Source: Bacteroidota bacterium
GTDB lineage: Bacteria; Bacteroidota; Bacteroidia; AKYH767-A; OLB10
NCBI GenBank assembly: GCA_016713445.1
Contig: JADJPB010000001.1
Location: 186,001 to 250,000, forward strand
DNA length: 64,000 bases
Reading direction: 5' to 3'
Of this stretch, positions 48,275-57,126 are shown one piece after another. Each line of letters starts with the position of its first letter. Positions within the stretch are counted from its first letter, which is position 1. The notes beneath the pieces are model-generated. The model was not told where the DNA came from. It ran no database searches and saw only the letters and a program-made list of their open reading frames with translations. Position numbers and translations under genes: made by a program.

Positions 48275-48838
48275 ATGAAAACAACCCTCAATCCCCGTGT
48301 AGTTTTAATGTTCTTGCTTCTTTCCTCATTAACATATCAGGTACAAGCAGCAATGACCTCTGAGAAAAAAGTAGTGAATGCGGCCCGATTTGAAGATACT
48401 TGGATCCCATCGATTCAATTAGCAGAAATTGAGATCTCCGCGTCTCGTTCAGAAAATAAAATAGTAGAAGCTGTGAAGTATAAGGGACGTATTATACCAT
48501 CAATTCAAATGAATGAAGTAACTATTAAAGCTTCAGGTATATATGATAATTCTGATATTCACTCTTTTGGATTCGTAGAGCCTTACAGAGGTAAATATTT
48601 AACCGAAGTAGTTTTATATGATGGTGAATATATTCCTATGATTCAGTTGAATGAAGTTCAAGTCGAAGCCTTTGCCGTTCCAATCAACATGAATACACAA
48701 ACAGTATCTGCTCATACTACTATTGCAAAAGGTGCTATGCAAGTTAATGCTCGTCAAACTTTTAATGTTCTCATTGAATTTATCATTTCAAAGTCTTTAG
48801 AAATTGTGAAGCATTTCGTTCCTGCTTCAGGCAATTAG
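48275..48838 (+). CDS. Secreted protein with three IPxIQLxEV repeats
   Basis: 187 residues. Signal peptide MKTTLNPRVVLMFLLLSSLT...QA. Three repeats share a motif Y.G..IP.IQ.NEV.I.A: WIPSIQLAEIEIS (43-55), IIPSIQMNEVTIKA (72-86) and YIPMIQLNEVQVEA (119-132). A hydrophobic C-terminal stretch follows (FNVLIEFIISKSLEIVKHF). The repeat resembles the short GDTIP...EV.I stretch near the N-terminus of DUF4294-type proteins, but I do not assign a family. Well-formed promoter and leader suggest strong expression. Possibly a surface or matrix structural protein. Confidence 0.7.
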   Translation: MKTTLNPRVVLMFLLLSSLTYQVQAAMTSEKKVVNAARFEDTWIPSIQLAEIEISASRSENKIVEAVKYKGRIIPSIQMNEVTIKASGIYDNSDIHSFGFVEPYRGKYLTEVVLYDGEYIPMIQLNEVQVEAFAVPINMNTQTVSAHTTIAKGAMQVNARQTFNVLIEFIISKSLEIVKHFVPASGN

Positions 48839-49066
48839 TACAATCCCTTAGAAGCAGGAATTCTTAACACATATTCTCATATTTCCTTGAGCGACCGTAG
48901 TCTAAACCCTGCGGTCGCTTCGTTTTATACCCACAATAATTTATACAAAGAACAAACTTCAACCTTCTACAGGGTTTGTAACTTGGCTTTGAAGCTTAAT
49001 CACCAAGATTTCAACAATTAATCTTTTAATAAAATCTTTTTCCCGTTTTATCCGTTATTTTGGAAG

Positions 49067-49558
49067 ATGAACTCAAAAGCTCTATTTCTTATTCTATTTT
49101 TTTTATGGTTATTCCCTATGTCGTTGTCTGCGCAAAAATGAGAGGTGATCAAACTCGATCAACTCTTAACCCTACTTAATAATCAATCCGATTCTTTGCT
49201 CGTAATTAACTTTTGGGCAACCTGGTGTAAACCCTGTGCGGAGGAAATGCAGGAGTTTCTACGCGTTGAACAAGAGTTTGAAAATGAGAAGATTAAATTC
49301 ATTTACTTGAGTCTTGATTTTAAGCGTGATTTTGAAACGAAATTGAAACCTTTTGCTGAAAAAAGGAAGATGCAGAGCGATGTATTATTACTGGATGAGC
49401 CCGATTATGATGCTTGGATCAACATGGTTGAACCAACTTGGCAAGGCTCTATTCCAGCTACTTTGATACTAACCCCGAAAGCCGAGAATCGCAATTTCCA
49501 CGAAGGTCAACTGTCGTATATTGAATTGAAAAAATTAATAACTACATACTTACCATGA
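49067..49558 (+). CDS. TlpA-like thioredoxin-fold protein with an in-frame TGA
   Basis: ATG at 49067 opens a clear signal peptide (MNSKALFLILFFLWLFPMSL). The frame meets TGA at 49139-49141 right after SAQK, then continues in the same frame through EVIKLDQLLTLLNNQSD and the redox motif NFWATWCKPC (WCxxC) to 49558. Either the TGA is a miscalled sense codon (CGA, AGA or TGG would fit), or the gene is a recent pseudogene, or translation restarts at GTG 49145 and yields a cytosolic form of 137 residues. The next gene overlaps its stop by four bases, so the pair was built as an operon. Likely an extracytoplasmic thiol reductase. Confidence 0.75.
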
Positions 49559-50166
49559 AAAAACTATCATTCCTCCTAACAATGGCTGTCTGTCTATTTC
49601 TACTTTCCTTCTCCTCCGATAAAAAAGGATATCAAATAGGCGATACAATCGCTGACTTCAACCTTAAGAATACAAAGGGTGAATTGGTTTCTTTGAATAG
49701 CTATAAAGACGCAAGAGGATTTATTATCGTCTTTACTTGCAATCATTGCCCTTTCTCAGTAGCCTATGAAGATCGAATCATCGCCCTTCAAGACAAGTAT
49801 AAAGCTAAAGGATTTCCAGTTGTAGCGATTAACTCAAATGATAAGGATGTTGTTCCTGAAGACTCCTTTGAAGAAATGATCAAAAGAGCCGCTGAGAAAA
49901 AGTTTAATTTTGATTATCTCTACGATAGCTCTCAGGAAATTGCGCAAAAATTCGGAGCAGCTCGAACGCCTCATGTGTTTATCGTTGAAAAACAGAAATC
50001 GGATCTTAAGTTAAAGTATATAGGAGCCATTGACGATAATACGGATCAACCCGAAGCAGTGACAAAGAAGTATGTTGAAAATGCGGTCAACGATATTTTA
50101 GCCGGAAAGGAAGTTGCCACTCCAACCACCAAAGCTATTGGTTGTACGATTAAGTGGAGGAAATAG
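49555..50166 (+). CDS. Secreted thioredoxin-like (AhpC/TSA-type redoxin) protein
   Basis: 203 residues. Signal peptide MKKLSFLLTMAVCLFLLSFS. Redoxin fold with GDTIADFNLKNTKGELVSL, the active-site loop FTCNHCPFSVAYEDRI (CxxC: CNHC), VVAINSNDKDVVPEDSFE and ARTPHVFIV (cis-Pro loop). This CNHCP subgroup is a thiol-disulfide protein of unclear substrate. It overlaps the TlpA-like gene by ATGA and probably works with it in the periplasm. Confidence 0.87.
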   Translation: MKKLSFLLTMAVCLFLLSFSSDKKGYQIGDTIADFNLKNTKGELVSLNSYKDARGFIIVFTCNHCPFSVAYEDRIIALQDKYKAKGFPVVAINSNDKDVVPEDSFEEMIKRAAEKKFNFDYLYDSSQEIAQKFGAARTPHVFIVEKQKSDLKLKYIGAIDDNTDQPEAVTKKYVENAVNDILAGKEVATPTTKAIGCTIKWRK

Positions 50167-50179
50167 CTTCAAGATGATC

Positions 50180-50310
50180 GATTCTCGATTCTTGATTCTA
50201 GATTCGTTTTAAGCATCAAAGTGAAGCATTCCAACATCTAGTATCCAGCATCGAGCATCGAGCCTCGAGCATCAAGCGTCGTGCATCCAGCGTCGAGCAT
50301 CCAACATCTA
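50180..50310. repeat. Degenerate decamer repeat (GATTCT... and CAGCATCGAG words)
   Basis: About four GATTCT/GATTCG words are followed by eight imperfect CATCNAGC-type decamers. It is too irregular and short-period for CRISPR. It lies between the redoxin gene and uvrA. Confidence 0.6.
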
Positions 50311-50372
50311 ATAAAGTTTGTGGCTAAAACACTAATTTCGCCCTCCGTTTCTTATTAAAGTACCCAGCCAAG

Positions 50373-53322
50373 ATGCCATTTAAAAGCCCCGACATTAGCT
50401 CCCTCGATCCGCGAAATTTTATCATTATTAAAGGCGCGGCTATGCATAATTTGAAACATGTGGATGTTGCGATTCCCCGAAATAAGTTTGTCGTTATTAC
50501 CGGACTCAGTGGATCCGGGAAATCATCCTTAGCATTCGATACTCTTTATGCGGAAGGACAGCGTCGTTATGTAGAGAGTCTTTCTTCTTATGCCCGACAA
50601 TTTATCGGCCGGATGGACAAGCCCGAAGTGGATTATATCTTAGGAATTTCTCCTGCTGTGGCGATCCAACAAAAAGTGAATTCTCGTAACCCACGTTCAA
50701 CCGTAGGTACAAGTACTGAAATTTATGATTATATCAAATTGCTCTTTGCTCGAATTGGCAAAACTTTTTCGCCTGTCTCAGGGGAACAAGTGAAAAAACA
50801 TACAGTAGCAGATGTGGTCGACTTTATTGTGAATTTTAGAGAAGGTCGATTTCTTATTACTACTCCATTGCTCAAAACCGTTGGACGTGATTTATCCGAG
50901 GATCTTAATTCCCTATTGCAAAAAGGATTTACCAGGTTGCTGGTAGATGGACAGGTAAAAGACATTGAAGATTTTCTATCCGAAGTGGTGGAAGTCGACG
51001 TAATTGAAAAGCCCGTAAAGAAAGTAGCCGCAAAAAAGACAGCTGCTAAAAAATCATCTAAAAAGAAAATAGAAGCAGTAGCGCCTGACATGTTCCAGCA
51101 TGAAGTCGTTTCTGGCTTTTATCTTCTCGTAGATCGAATAGCGATGAACCCCGAACCCGATGAGGATTTGTTGGCGAGAATGTTTGATTCAGTACAAACT
51201 GCATTTAACGAGGGCGATGGGATCTGTCGAGTTTTTCAAATGGACGAAGATGGTTCAACAATCGATTACGATTTTTCCAATAAATTTGAGTTGGATGGTA
51301 TTACCTTCGAAGAACCAAGCGTTCACCTTTTTAGTTTTAATAATCCCTTTGGTGCTTGTAAACGTTGTGAAGGATTTGGATCGGTGATTGGGATTGATGA
51401 GGATCTTGTCATCCCTGATAAAAGTTTGTCGGTGTACGACGGTGCAATCGTTTGTTGGAAAGGGGAGAAGATGAAAACATGTAACGACAAACTCATCATG
51501 GCTGCTTACAAATTCGACTTTCCTGTACATAAACCGTACTACGAATTAAGCCCATCTCAAAAGGAAGTGCTCTGGAAAGGGAATACTTTTTTTAAAAGAT
51601 TAAATCACTTTTTTAAAACATTAGAAGAGCAAACTTTTAAAATTCAATATCGGGTGATGTTATCTCGCTTTAGAGGGAAAACCTTATGTCCAGAATGTTT
51701 AGGAACAAGACTTAGAGCCGACGCGAACTTCATAAAGATAACAGGACGTTCGGTAACGGATATCGTATTAATGCCGGTAAAAGAAAGTTTAGCTTTTTTA
51801 AAACCATACAGTTGAATGAAACAGATGCTGCGGTAGCGAAAAGGATATTGACCGAGATATTAAGTCGACTGCAGTTTTTGGATGATGTAGGGTTGGGATA
51901 TCTTACCTTAAATCGTTTGAGTAATACACTCAGTGGAGGAGAATCGCAACGTATCAATTTAGCAACTTCATTGGGTAGTACGCTTGTTGGATCGATGTAC
52001 ATTTTGGATGAACCGAGCATTGGATTGCATCCTCGCGACACGCAACGTCTCATCAAAGTCTTAAAGGCATTACAAGAAGTAGGAAATACGGTGATTATTG
52101 TGGAGCACGACGAAGAAATTATGCGTGCTGCCGATCAACTCATTGATATTGGACCCATGGCTGGTACACATGGCGGGGAGATGGTCTTTCAGGGAACATT
52201 TGCAGAGTTGTTAAAAGATAAAGAAAGTTTAACGGCTCAATATCTCAATAAAAAGGAAGAAATAGAAGTGCCTGCTCAACGCCGCCGCTGGAAAAATACA
52301 TTGAAATAAAAGGCGCGCGTGAGAACAATCTACAACATGTGAATGTGAAGTTTCCAATGGGCATCATGACCGTTGTAACAGGAGCAAGTGGTTCGGGGAA
52401 AACATCATTGGTAACGAAAATATTGTATCCAGCCATCAAGAAATTACTCGGAGGATATAATGAAAGCACAGGAAATTTTGATCATCTTTTGGGTGACTAT
52501 GGCGATATAACTGGAGCAGAAATGATCGATCAAAATCCAATTGGTAAATCTTCAAGATCGAATCCCGTAACGTACATAAAAGCCTACGATGAAATGAGAA
52601 CACTTTATTCCGATTTGCCTCTAGCCAGAACACGAGGCTTGAAGCCTTCCCACTTTTCATTCAATGTGGAGGGCGGACGATGCGAAGTTTGTCAGGGAGA
52701 AGGAATGATTACCGTGGAGATGCAATTTATGGCCAACATCCACCTCAAGTGCGAACATTGTAAAGGGAAAAGGTTTAAGGCGGAGATTTTGGAAATTGAA
52801 TATCGAGGAAAAACTATCTATGATATTCTAAACCTCACTGTGGATGAAACCTTAGAATTTTTTGCAGAATACGAAGGACCGAGTAAATACAAAAGTCTCC
52901 ATCAAAAAATCTGTAATAAAATTCAACCGCTAGCGGATGTTGGACTCGGCTATATTCGTCTAGGGCAAAGCTCTTCTACACTCAGTGGAGGCGAAGCGCA
53001 ACGCATTAAGCTGGCCAGCTTTTTAGGCAAAGGAAATTTTGCAACCAATACACTTTTCATTTTCGATGAGCCAACCACCGGCTTACATTTTCACGATATT
53101 CGTAAACTACTAGCAGCTTTTAACGCCCTCGTAAAAAATGGAAACACACTCATCGTTATCGAACATAATTTAGAAGTCATCAAATGCGCCGATTGGATCA
53201 TCGACATGGGTCCAGAAGGAGGGAATCAAGGTGGGGAAATCATCTTCCAAGGACTTCCCGAAGATTTAATTAAAGAAAAAAGATCCATTACTTCGGAATT
53301 TTTGAGCGAGAAATTGGGATAA
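50373..53322 (+). CDS. uvrA: Excinuclease ABC subunit A (two frame breaks)
   Basis: Damage-recognition ATPase of nucleotide excision repair. 983 residues after adding one T at 51795-51800 and one base near 52280-52290. Motifs in order: Walker A GLSGSGKSSLAFDT, the UvrB-binding region, zinc motif CKRCEGFGSVIG...CPECLGTR, signature NTLSGGESQRINLA, LDEPSIGLHPRD, second Walker A GASGSGKTSL, zinc module CEVCQGEG...CEHCKGKR, signature STLSGGEAQRIKLA and FDEPTTGLHFHD. Residues ~212-236 are a lysine/alanine-rich insert (KKVAAKKTAAKKSSKKK) in the UvrB-binding region that is not part of the standard fold. Monocistronic. Confidence 0.96.
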
Positions 53323-53359
53323 GTAAGATGTTTTAATTTATCGCTTATTAATGAATTTG

Positions 53360-53367
53360 TATTTTTG
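53360..53367 (+). promoter_or_regulatory. Possible -7 box
   Basis: TATTTTTG, 29 bases before the ATG at 53397; no -33 TTG at suitable distance. Confidence 0.35.
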
Positions 53368-53396
53368 AATCCATAATAATTAAATAAAAATCTATC

Positions 53397-53822
53397 ATGC
53401 CTATTTATGTTGATCTTGCTAATTTAATCATTGAAAAAAAGACGATCCTGGAAAAGTATCAGGGTGGAATGGAGCAGTTTCGACAGGATTATAATTTTGG
53501 AGAAGGTAGCGTTAATCAAGAAGACGATCTTCTTTTTTCGCTGGCGGCAATGAATGTTGGTGATTTTCAAGTTGAATTGCTCGTTGCAAAAGGATTGCAT
53601 TTTGATAGTGCTGCACAATGTTCAACTGATTTTGTGGTGATAGAACGGTATGGTGATTTCAATTGGAAGTATGATGGTCTTGTCCACAATAATGTTTTCG
53701 TGTGGCATATCAATACGCCCATCCCGAAAATTGAAAGAGCAAAGGAAATTGGGAATATGTTGATGGATGACTTGCTTAAATTAATGGATGCCGGAGAGAA
53801 TCCATTAAAGACGATCGTCTAA
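53397..53822 (+). CDS. Cytosolic protein of unknown function
   Basis: 141 residues, intact, no signal peptide or membrane segment. Mixed alpha/beta composition with a short acidic stretch (NQEDDLLFSLAAMNVGDF) and aromatic motif YGDFNWKYDGLVHNNVFVWH. I do not recognise a family. The ATG is preceded by an AT-rich leader with a -7-like box, and the coding frame shows normal codon use, so the gene is probably real. Flanked by uvrA and a MOSC gene on the same strand, with gaps of 74 and 119 bases. Confidence 0.65.
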   Translation: MPIYVDLANLIIEKKTILEKYQGGMEQFRQDYNFGEGSVNQEDDLLFSLAAMNVGDFQVELLVAKGLHFDSAAQCSTDFVVIERYGDFNWKYDGLVHNNVFVWHINTPIPKIERAKEIGNMLMDDLLKLMDAGENPLKTIV

Positions 53823-53941
53823 TAAATTGTTGACTTGCATTAAGTCAAAAGCTAGTTATACAAAGTTGTTCGATTTGATTAAACCGATAATTTAGGAGTT
53901 TATCATTAAGTTTGTTTTATTTTTAAACCTAATCACATCTT

Positions 53942-54754
53942 ATGAGTTTACCCATACTTCAAAAAATCACCATTCATCCCATCAAAGCATTAAGTGGTCA
54001 AACTTTACAAGAAGCGTTTATTTCAGAGGGTGGATGCCTCTTGCATGATCGTGAGTTTGCAATGTTTGATGTGCATGGGAAGTATGTGAATGGAAAGGCA
54101 AATCCTTTGGTGCATAGGTTACATTCTTCGGTTGATTTTGAGAGGAAGATGATGTCTTTTAAAGCGCCAACGGAATCTAGTTGGAATGAGTTTGATTTCG
54201 AAAATGATTTGCCGAAGGTAGAGTCTTATCTTTCGGATTATTTCAGAGAACCTATTAAATTAGTTCGAGATAAAACCGGACGTTTTTTGGATGTACCCGA
54301 TAATGGTGGTGTTACTGTAGTGTCCGCTGAAAGTTTGCGATCGGCAGCAACCTGGTTTCCGCCACTGAGTGTAGATGAAACAAGACGAAGGTTTCGTGTA
54401 ACACTGGAATTCGATGGGGTTTCCGCTTTTTGGGAAGATCAGTTATTTTCCGGTAAAGGTCATTGTGTGGAATTTAAAGTTGGTGATGTATCTGTTTATG
54501 GAATGAGTCCTTGTGCGCGATGTGTAGTCCCATCTCGAAATCCGGATACAGCTGAAGTATTACCTGCTTTTCAAAAAGCATTTTCCGAAAAAAGAAAAGC
54601 TACTCAACCTCTCGGATCAAAGCTGAAAGATTATGGACACCATTATCATTTCTCTGTGAATTGCTTGATACCGCCTTCAGAGGTTGGAAAAAAAATTAAA
54701 GTAGGCGATGAACTTTTTATTCTTGGCGAGAAATTAATACCCGGCGAAATTTAA
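53942..54754 (+). CDS. MOSC-domain molybdenum-cofactor sulfurase-like protein
   Basis: 270 residues. N-terminal MOSC beta-barrel (LQKITIHPIKALSGQTLQEA, LLHDREFAMFD), then MOSC domain with conserved Cys in YGMSPCARCVVPSRNPDTAE, followed by GHHYHFSVNCLI and KVGDELFILG. MOSC proteins bind sulfur or metal-sulfur groups (mARC/YcbX type) and can reduce N-hydroxylated compounds with a redox partner. No molybdopterin genes are near. Intact. Confidence 0.88.
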   Translation: MSLPILQKITIHPIKALSGQTLQEAFISEGGCLLHDREFAMFDVHGKYVNGKANPLVHRLHSSVDFERKMMSFKAPTESSWNEFDFENDLPKVESYLSDYFREPIKLVRDKTGRFLDVPDNGGVTVVSAESLRSAATWFPPLSVDETRRRFRVTLEFDGVSAFWEDQLFSGKGHCVEFKVGDVSVYGMSPCARCVVPSRNPDTAEVLPAFQKAFSEKRKATQPLGSKLKDYGHHYHFSVNCLIPPSEVGKKIKVGDELFILGEKLIPGEI

Positions 54755-54827
54755 ATTCGAATTTTCCGAAAAAATATCATTAATATTTGAACTCTCGCGT
54801 CTAAAATTTATCAAACAGAATTGATGG

Positions 54828-54852
54828 ATCTAAAATCTAAAATCTAAAATCT
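54828..54852. repeat. ATCTAAA x3.5 tandem repeat
   Basis: Three perfect ATCTAAA units and a partial one. It forms the last codons and stop of the FAD oxidoreductase gene on the minus strand. Confidence 0.85.
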
Positions 54853-55860
54853 CACCTTTCACTAATTGCTGACATAGCATATTCGCCATCCACGGACCCA
54901 TCATCACCCCTTTAGATCCCAAGCCATTAAAGATATAAAGCAAGGGGTGGTCTTTATGTTGTTGAATAATCGGTCTGCGATCAATCGTACTTGGACGTAT
55001 GGATGCAAAATGTCCCGATACACGAAAAGTGGGGGTGATTATTTTTTCGACCGACATGATTAATTTTTCTTTCCCTTCTTGTGTTGGGATTTCATCTATT
55101 GTATTAAAATCATATGTAGCTCCACATATGTACTGATATCCACCCAAAGGAATAACTTTTACATGCCCATGAAGGATACAATCTTTCGGTAACTCCTCCG
55201 ATTCGATTTGCAATAATTCCCTTTGCAGGGCTTAAACGGAAGATGATTGAATAGGGGATGAAATCGCATTGACACCACTGCAATCAATTATTTTTGAGGC
55301 TTTGTATCCTCCCCAAGTGATAAAGTCTTCACCGAATTCTACTTCTTCGTATGTTAAGATGCCTTTATGAAATGAATTGTTTCCTTGTAAATAACGTTGA
55401 ATAGTATCTAGAAATCTTCGTGTGTCGAGCCAGCCGCCATTTACTACCCAACGACCACCGTAGGGAGCTTTAGCACCTTTAGGAGCGGAAGTAGCATCGC
55501 ATTCGTCTTTGACATATTCCGACATTCCTTCGCTCGCACTGCGTCCCGCCCAATCGTTGCGATGACCGATATCATGATAGATTTCAAATACCGGATAATC
55601 TTCGAAGAGTTTTTCAGCCAGTTTGTCTTCAATGTCTTTGTAAGTGGCTTTTGCGAACGGAATAAAAATATCGGCATTCCACGATTTCACAATGCGACGA
55701 CCCGTAACTGGATGAATCATTCCGGAAGCAATACGCGAACAAGTATTTTCAAACTGTGGATCTACGACTAAAACCCTCTTGCCAGTCTGTATTAAAAACC
55801 ATGCAAGTAAACTCCCGCAATGCCTTGGCCGGTAATGATGAAATCGTATTCTTTATTCAA
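54830..55860 (-). CDS. FAD-dependent oxidoreductase of the DAO family (several indels)
   Basis: 343 residues after repair. The start is TTG at 55858-55860 (LNKEYDFIITGQGIAGS), no better ATG being in frame. One base is missing near 55800-55812; repair gives LLAWFLIQTGKRVLVVDP. Near 55205-55250 one surplus C and one missing G create a spurious TAA; repaired it reads NHLPFKPCKGELLQIE, a DAO-family motif. GxGxxG in GQGIAG binds FAD, ASGMIHPVTGRRIVKSW follows, and FRVSGHFASIRPSTIDRRP and YIFNGLGSKGVMMGPW close the fold. Amine or amino-acid substrate, not identified. The stop lies within an ATCTAAA repeat. Confidence 0.83.
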
Positions 55861-55899
55861 GAAAATAAATTTAGTTTTTCCGCATTCGGTATAAAACAG

Positions 55900-56793
55900 T
55901 TATGGTTTTTCCCCTTTGTAGGTAACGATGGCAATTTTATCGCCGGTTGCATTCATCGACATGCGATAAAATGTTCCTATCGTCTCTGAAAAATCCCCAA
56001 TTGGAATCCATTTCGTGTCTTCGATTTTAGTGTCGTACATGTACAAAATACCTTTGTCGCTGCAGAAAATTAAATCTTTTGGTCCCCAACAATAATCTTC
56101 AACTCCTTCTGGGAATTCAAGCATGGGCATACGTTCTTCGTTGCTCATGTCATAGCGCATCAAGGTGTTTTTACCATCACTACCTTTCTGAACATACGTA
56201 AGAATATTAGTGCCTGGTATAACGGCGAGGCATCTACCAAAACCACCTTCCATCAAAATAATACTTTGTTGTGGAATCATGTCAAATTGATGTAAAGTAC
56301 CTCCCGCGCCATTTAACATAAAGGCTCCAACGGTTGTGTCGTTCATCCAGCAATAGTATGCCAGAGAATCTTCATTGGGCATTAATAATACGTAGTTAGA
56401 TCCATCTAACTTCATTCCATATAATTTTTGCGCACCTTCCATCTCTACGATGACAGCTGAAATTTTATCTTTAGCAAAAGGAATAAGTTGCGGTTGATAT
56501 TCACTCTCAGGAGTGTTAGTGACCTGACGCATTATTTTTTTCTTGATGTGGAATTCGTAGATATCACTCTGGATCGTGTCGGGACGAGCAACGAAATATA
56601 AAAATTGCCCATCTGCACTAAAACAAGGTTGATTATCGTAGTAATCGTTTTGTGTGACACGGTATGGAGAGGTCGCCAAATGTTTTCCGTCTTTTTGAAT
56701 AATATCAAGAAGATATATTTCTGACGAATTGGATTGAGCGGAAACGCGGAGTGAAAGGACAACGAGTAATGCCCCAAGTGCTAATTTTTTCAT
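55900..56793 (-). CDS. Secreted PD40/TolB-like beta-propeller protein
   Basis: 297 residues from ATG at 56791-56793, which gives the signal peptide MKKLALGALLVVLSLRVSAQ; an in-frame ATG 12 bases upstream is less likely. TolB/PD40-type strands repeat across the chain (QPCFSADGQFLYFVARPD, QPQLIPFAKDKISAVIV, RMSMNATGDKIAIVTYKGEK). The conserved D/N-G motif in SADGQF and NATGDKIA is typical. Probably a six-blade propeller in the periplasm or on the cell surface. Frame intact; function unknown. Downstream gap to the FAD gene is 39 bases, so the two may be co-transcribed. Confidence 0.8.
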   Translation of the reverse strand: MKKLALGALLVVLSLRVSAQSNSSEIYLLDIIQKDGKHLATSPYRVTQNDYYDNQPCFSADGQFLYFVARPDTIQSDIYEFHIKKKIMRQVTNTPESEYQPQLIPFAKDKISAVIVEMEGAQKLYGMKLDGSNYVLLMPNEDSLAYYCWMNDTTVGAFMLNGAGGTLHQFDMIPQQSIILMEGGFGRCLAVIPGTNILTYVQKGSDGKNTLMRYDMSNEERMPMLEFPEGVEDYCWGPKDLIFCSDKGILYMYDTKIEDTKWIPIGDFSETIGTFYRMSMNATGDKIAIVTYKGEKP

Positions 56794-56998
56794 AATGATT
56801 TGCATGTTACAATATTAATGGATTTAAACGGCTTTGTCAACAATTTATCGTCCAATTGATGAATATTTGGTTAATCAATGTTAATTTGGGCTCTGCCTTG
56901 GGAAGATGTGTACGCTAAAGTAAAAAAGTCGGTGCAAGTTCATTACTTCGCTGTAGTTACGCATAGTCATGTCAGTTGGCGGCCACTGATTTATTATT

Positions 56999-57016
56999 AT
57001 GGCGAGGTTTCGCTAT
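56999..57016. repeat. Palindrome copy ATGGCGA-GGTT-TCGCTAT
   Basis: Same family as 35336-35353, one mismatch in the stem. Confidence 0.45.
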
Positions 57017-57051
57017 GAATTTTTAATTAAAAAATCGAATGAATAAAATAG

Positions 57052-57080
57052 TTGTAAAATAAGCAGTTTTTGTATATTTG
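57052..57080 (+). promoter_or_regulatory. Promoter TTG-N18-TATATTTG
   Basis: TTG 57052-57054, -7 box TATATTTG 57073-57080, about 46 bases before the ATG at 57127. Good match to the Bacteroidota consensus. It probably drives the array genes. Confidence 0.6.
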
Positions 57081-57126
57081 ATCTTATATTCCCATCCATT
57101 TTAATATAATTTTAAAATATATACTC

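Larger units (their letters stand above)
56794..57126. other. Divergent intergenic region
   Basis: Contains the palindrome at 56999 and the promoter at 57052. The first 200 bases show no gene or structure I can name. Confidence 0.5.

Noticed and set aside
49067..49141. Stop-codon reassignment (UGA read as an amino acid)
   Set aside because: Only one such TGA precedes a conserved domain, and TGA is used as a normal stop by other genes such as corA, so a base error or pseudogene is simpler.
50220..50310. Possible CRISPR array
   Set aside because: The period is about 10 bases, units are imperfect, and there are no spacers or cas genes.
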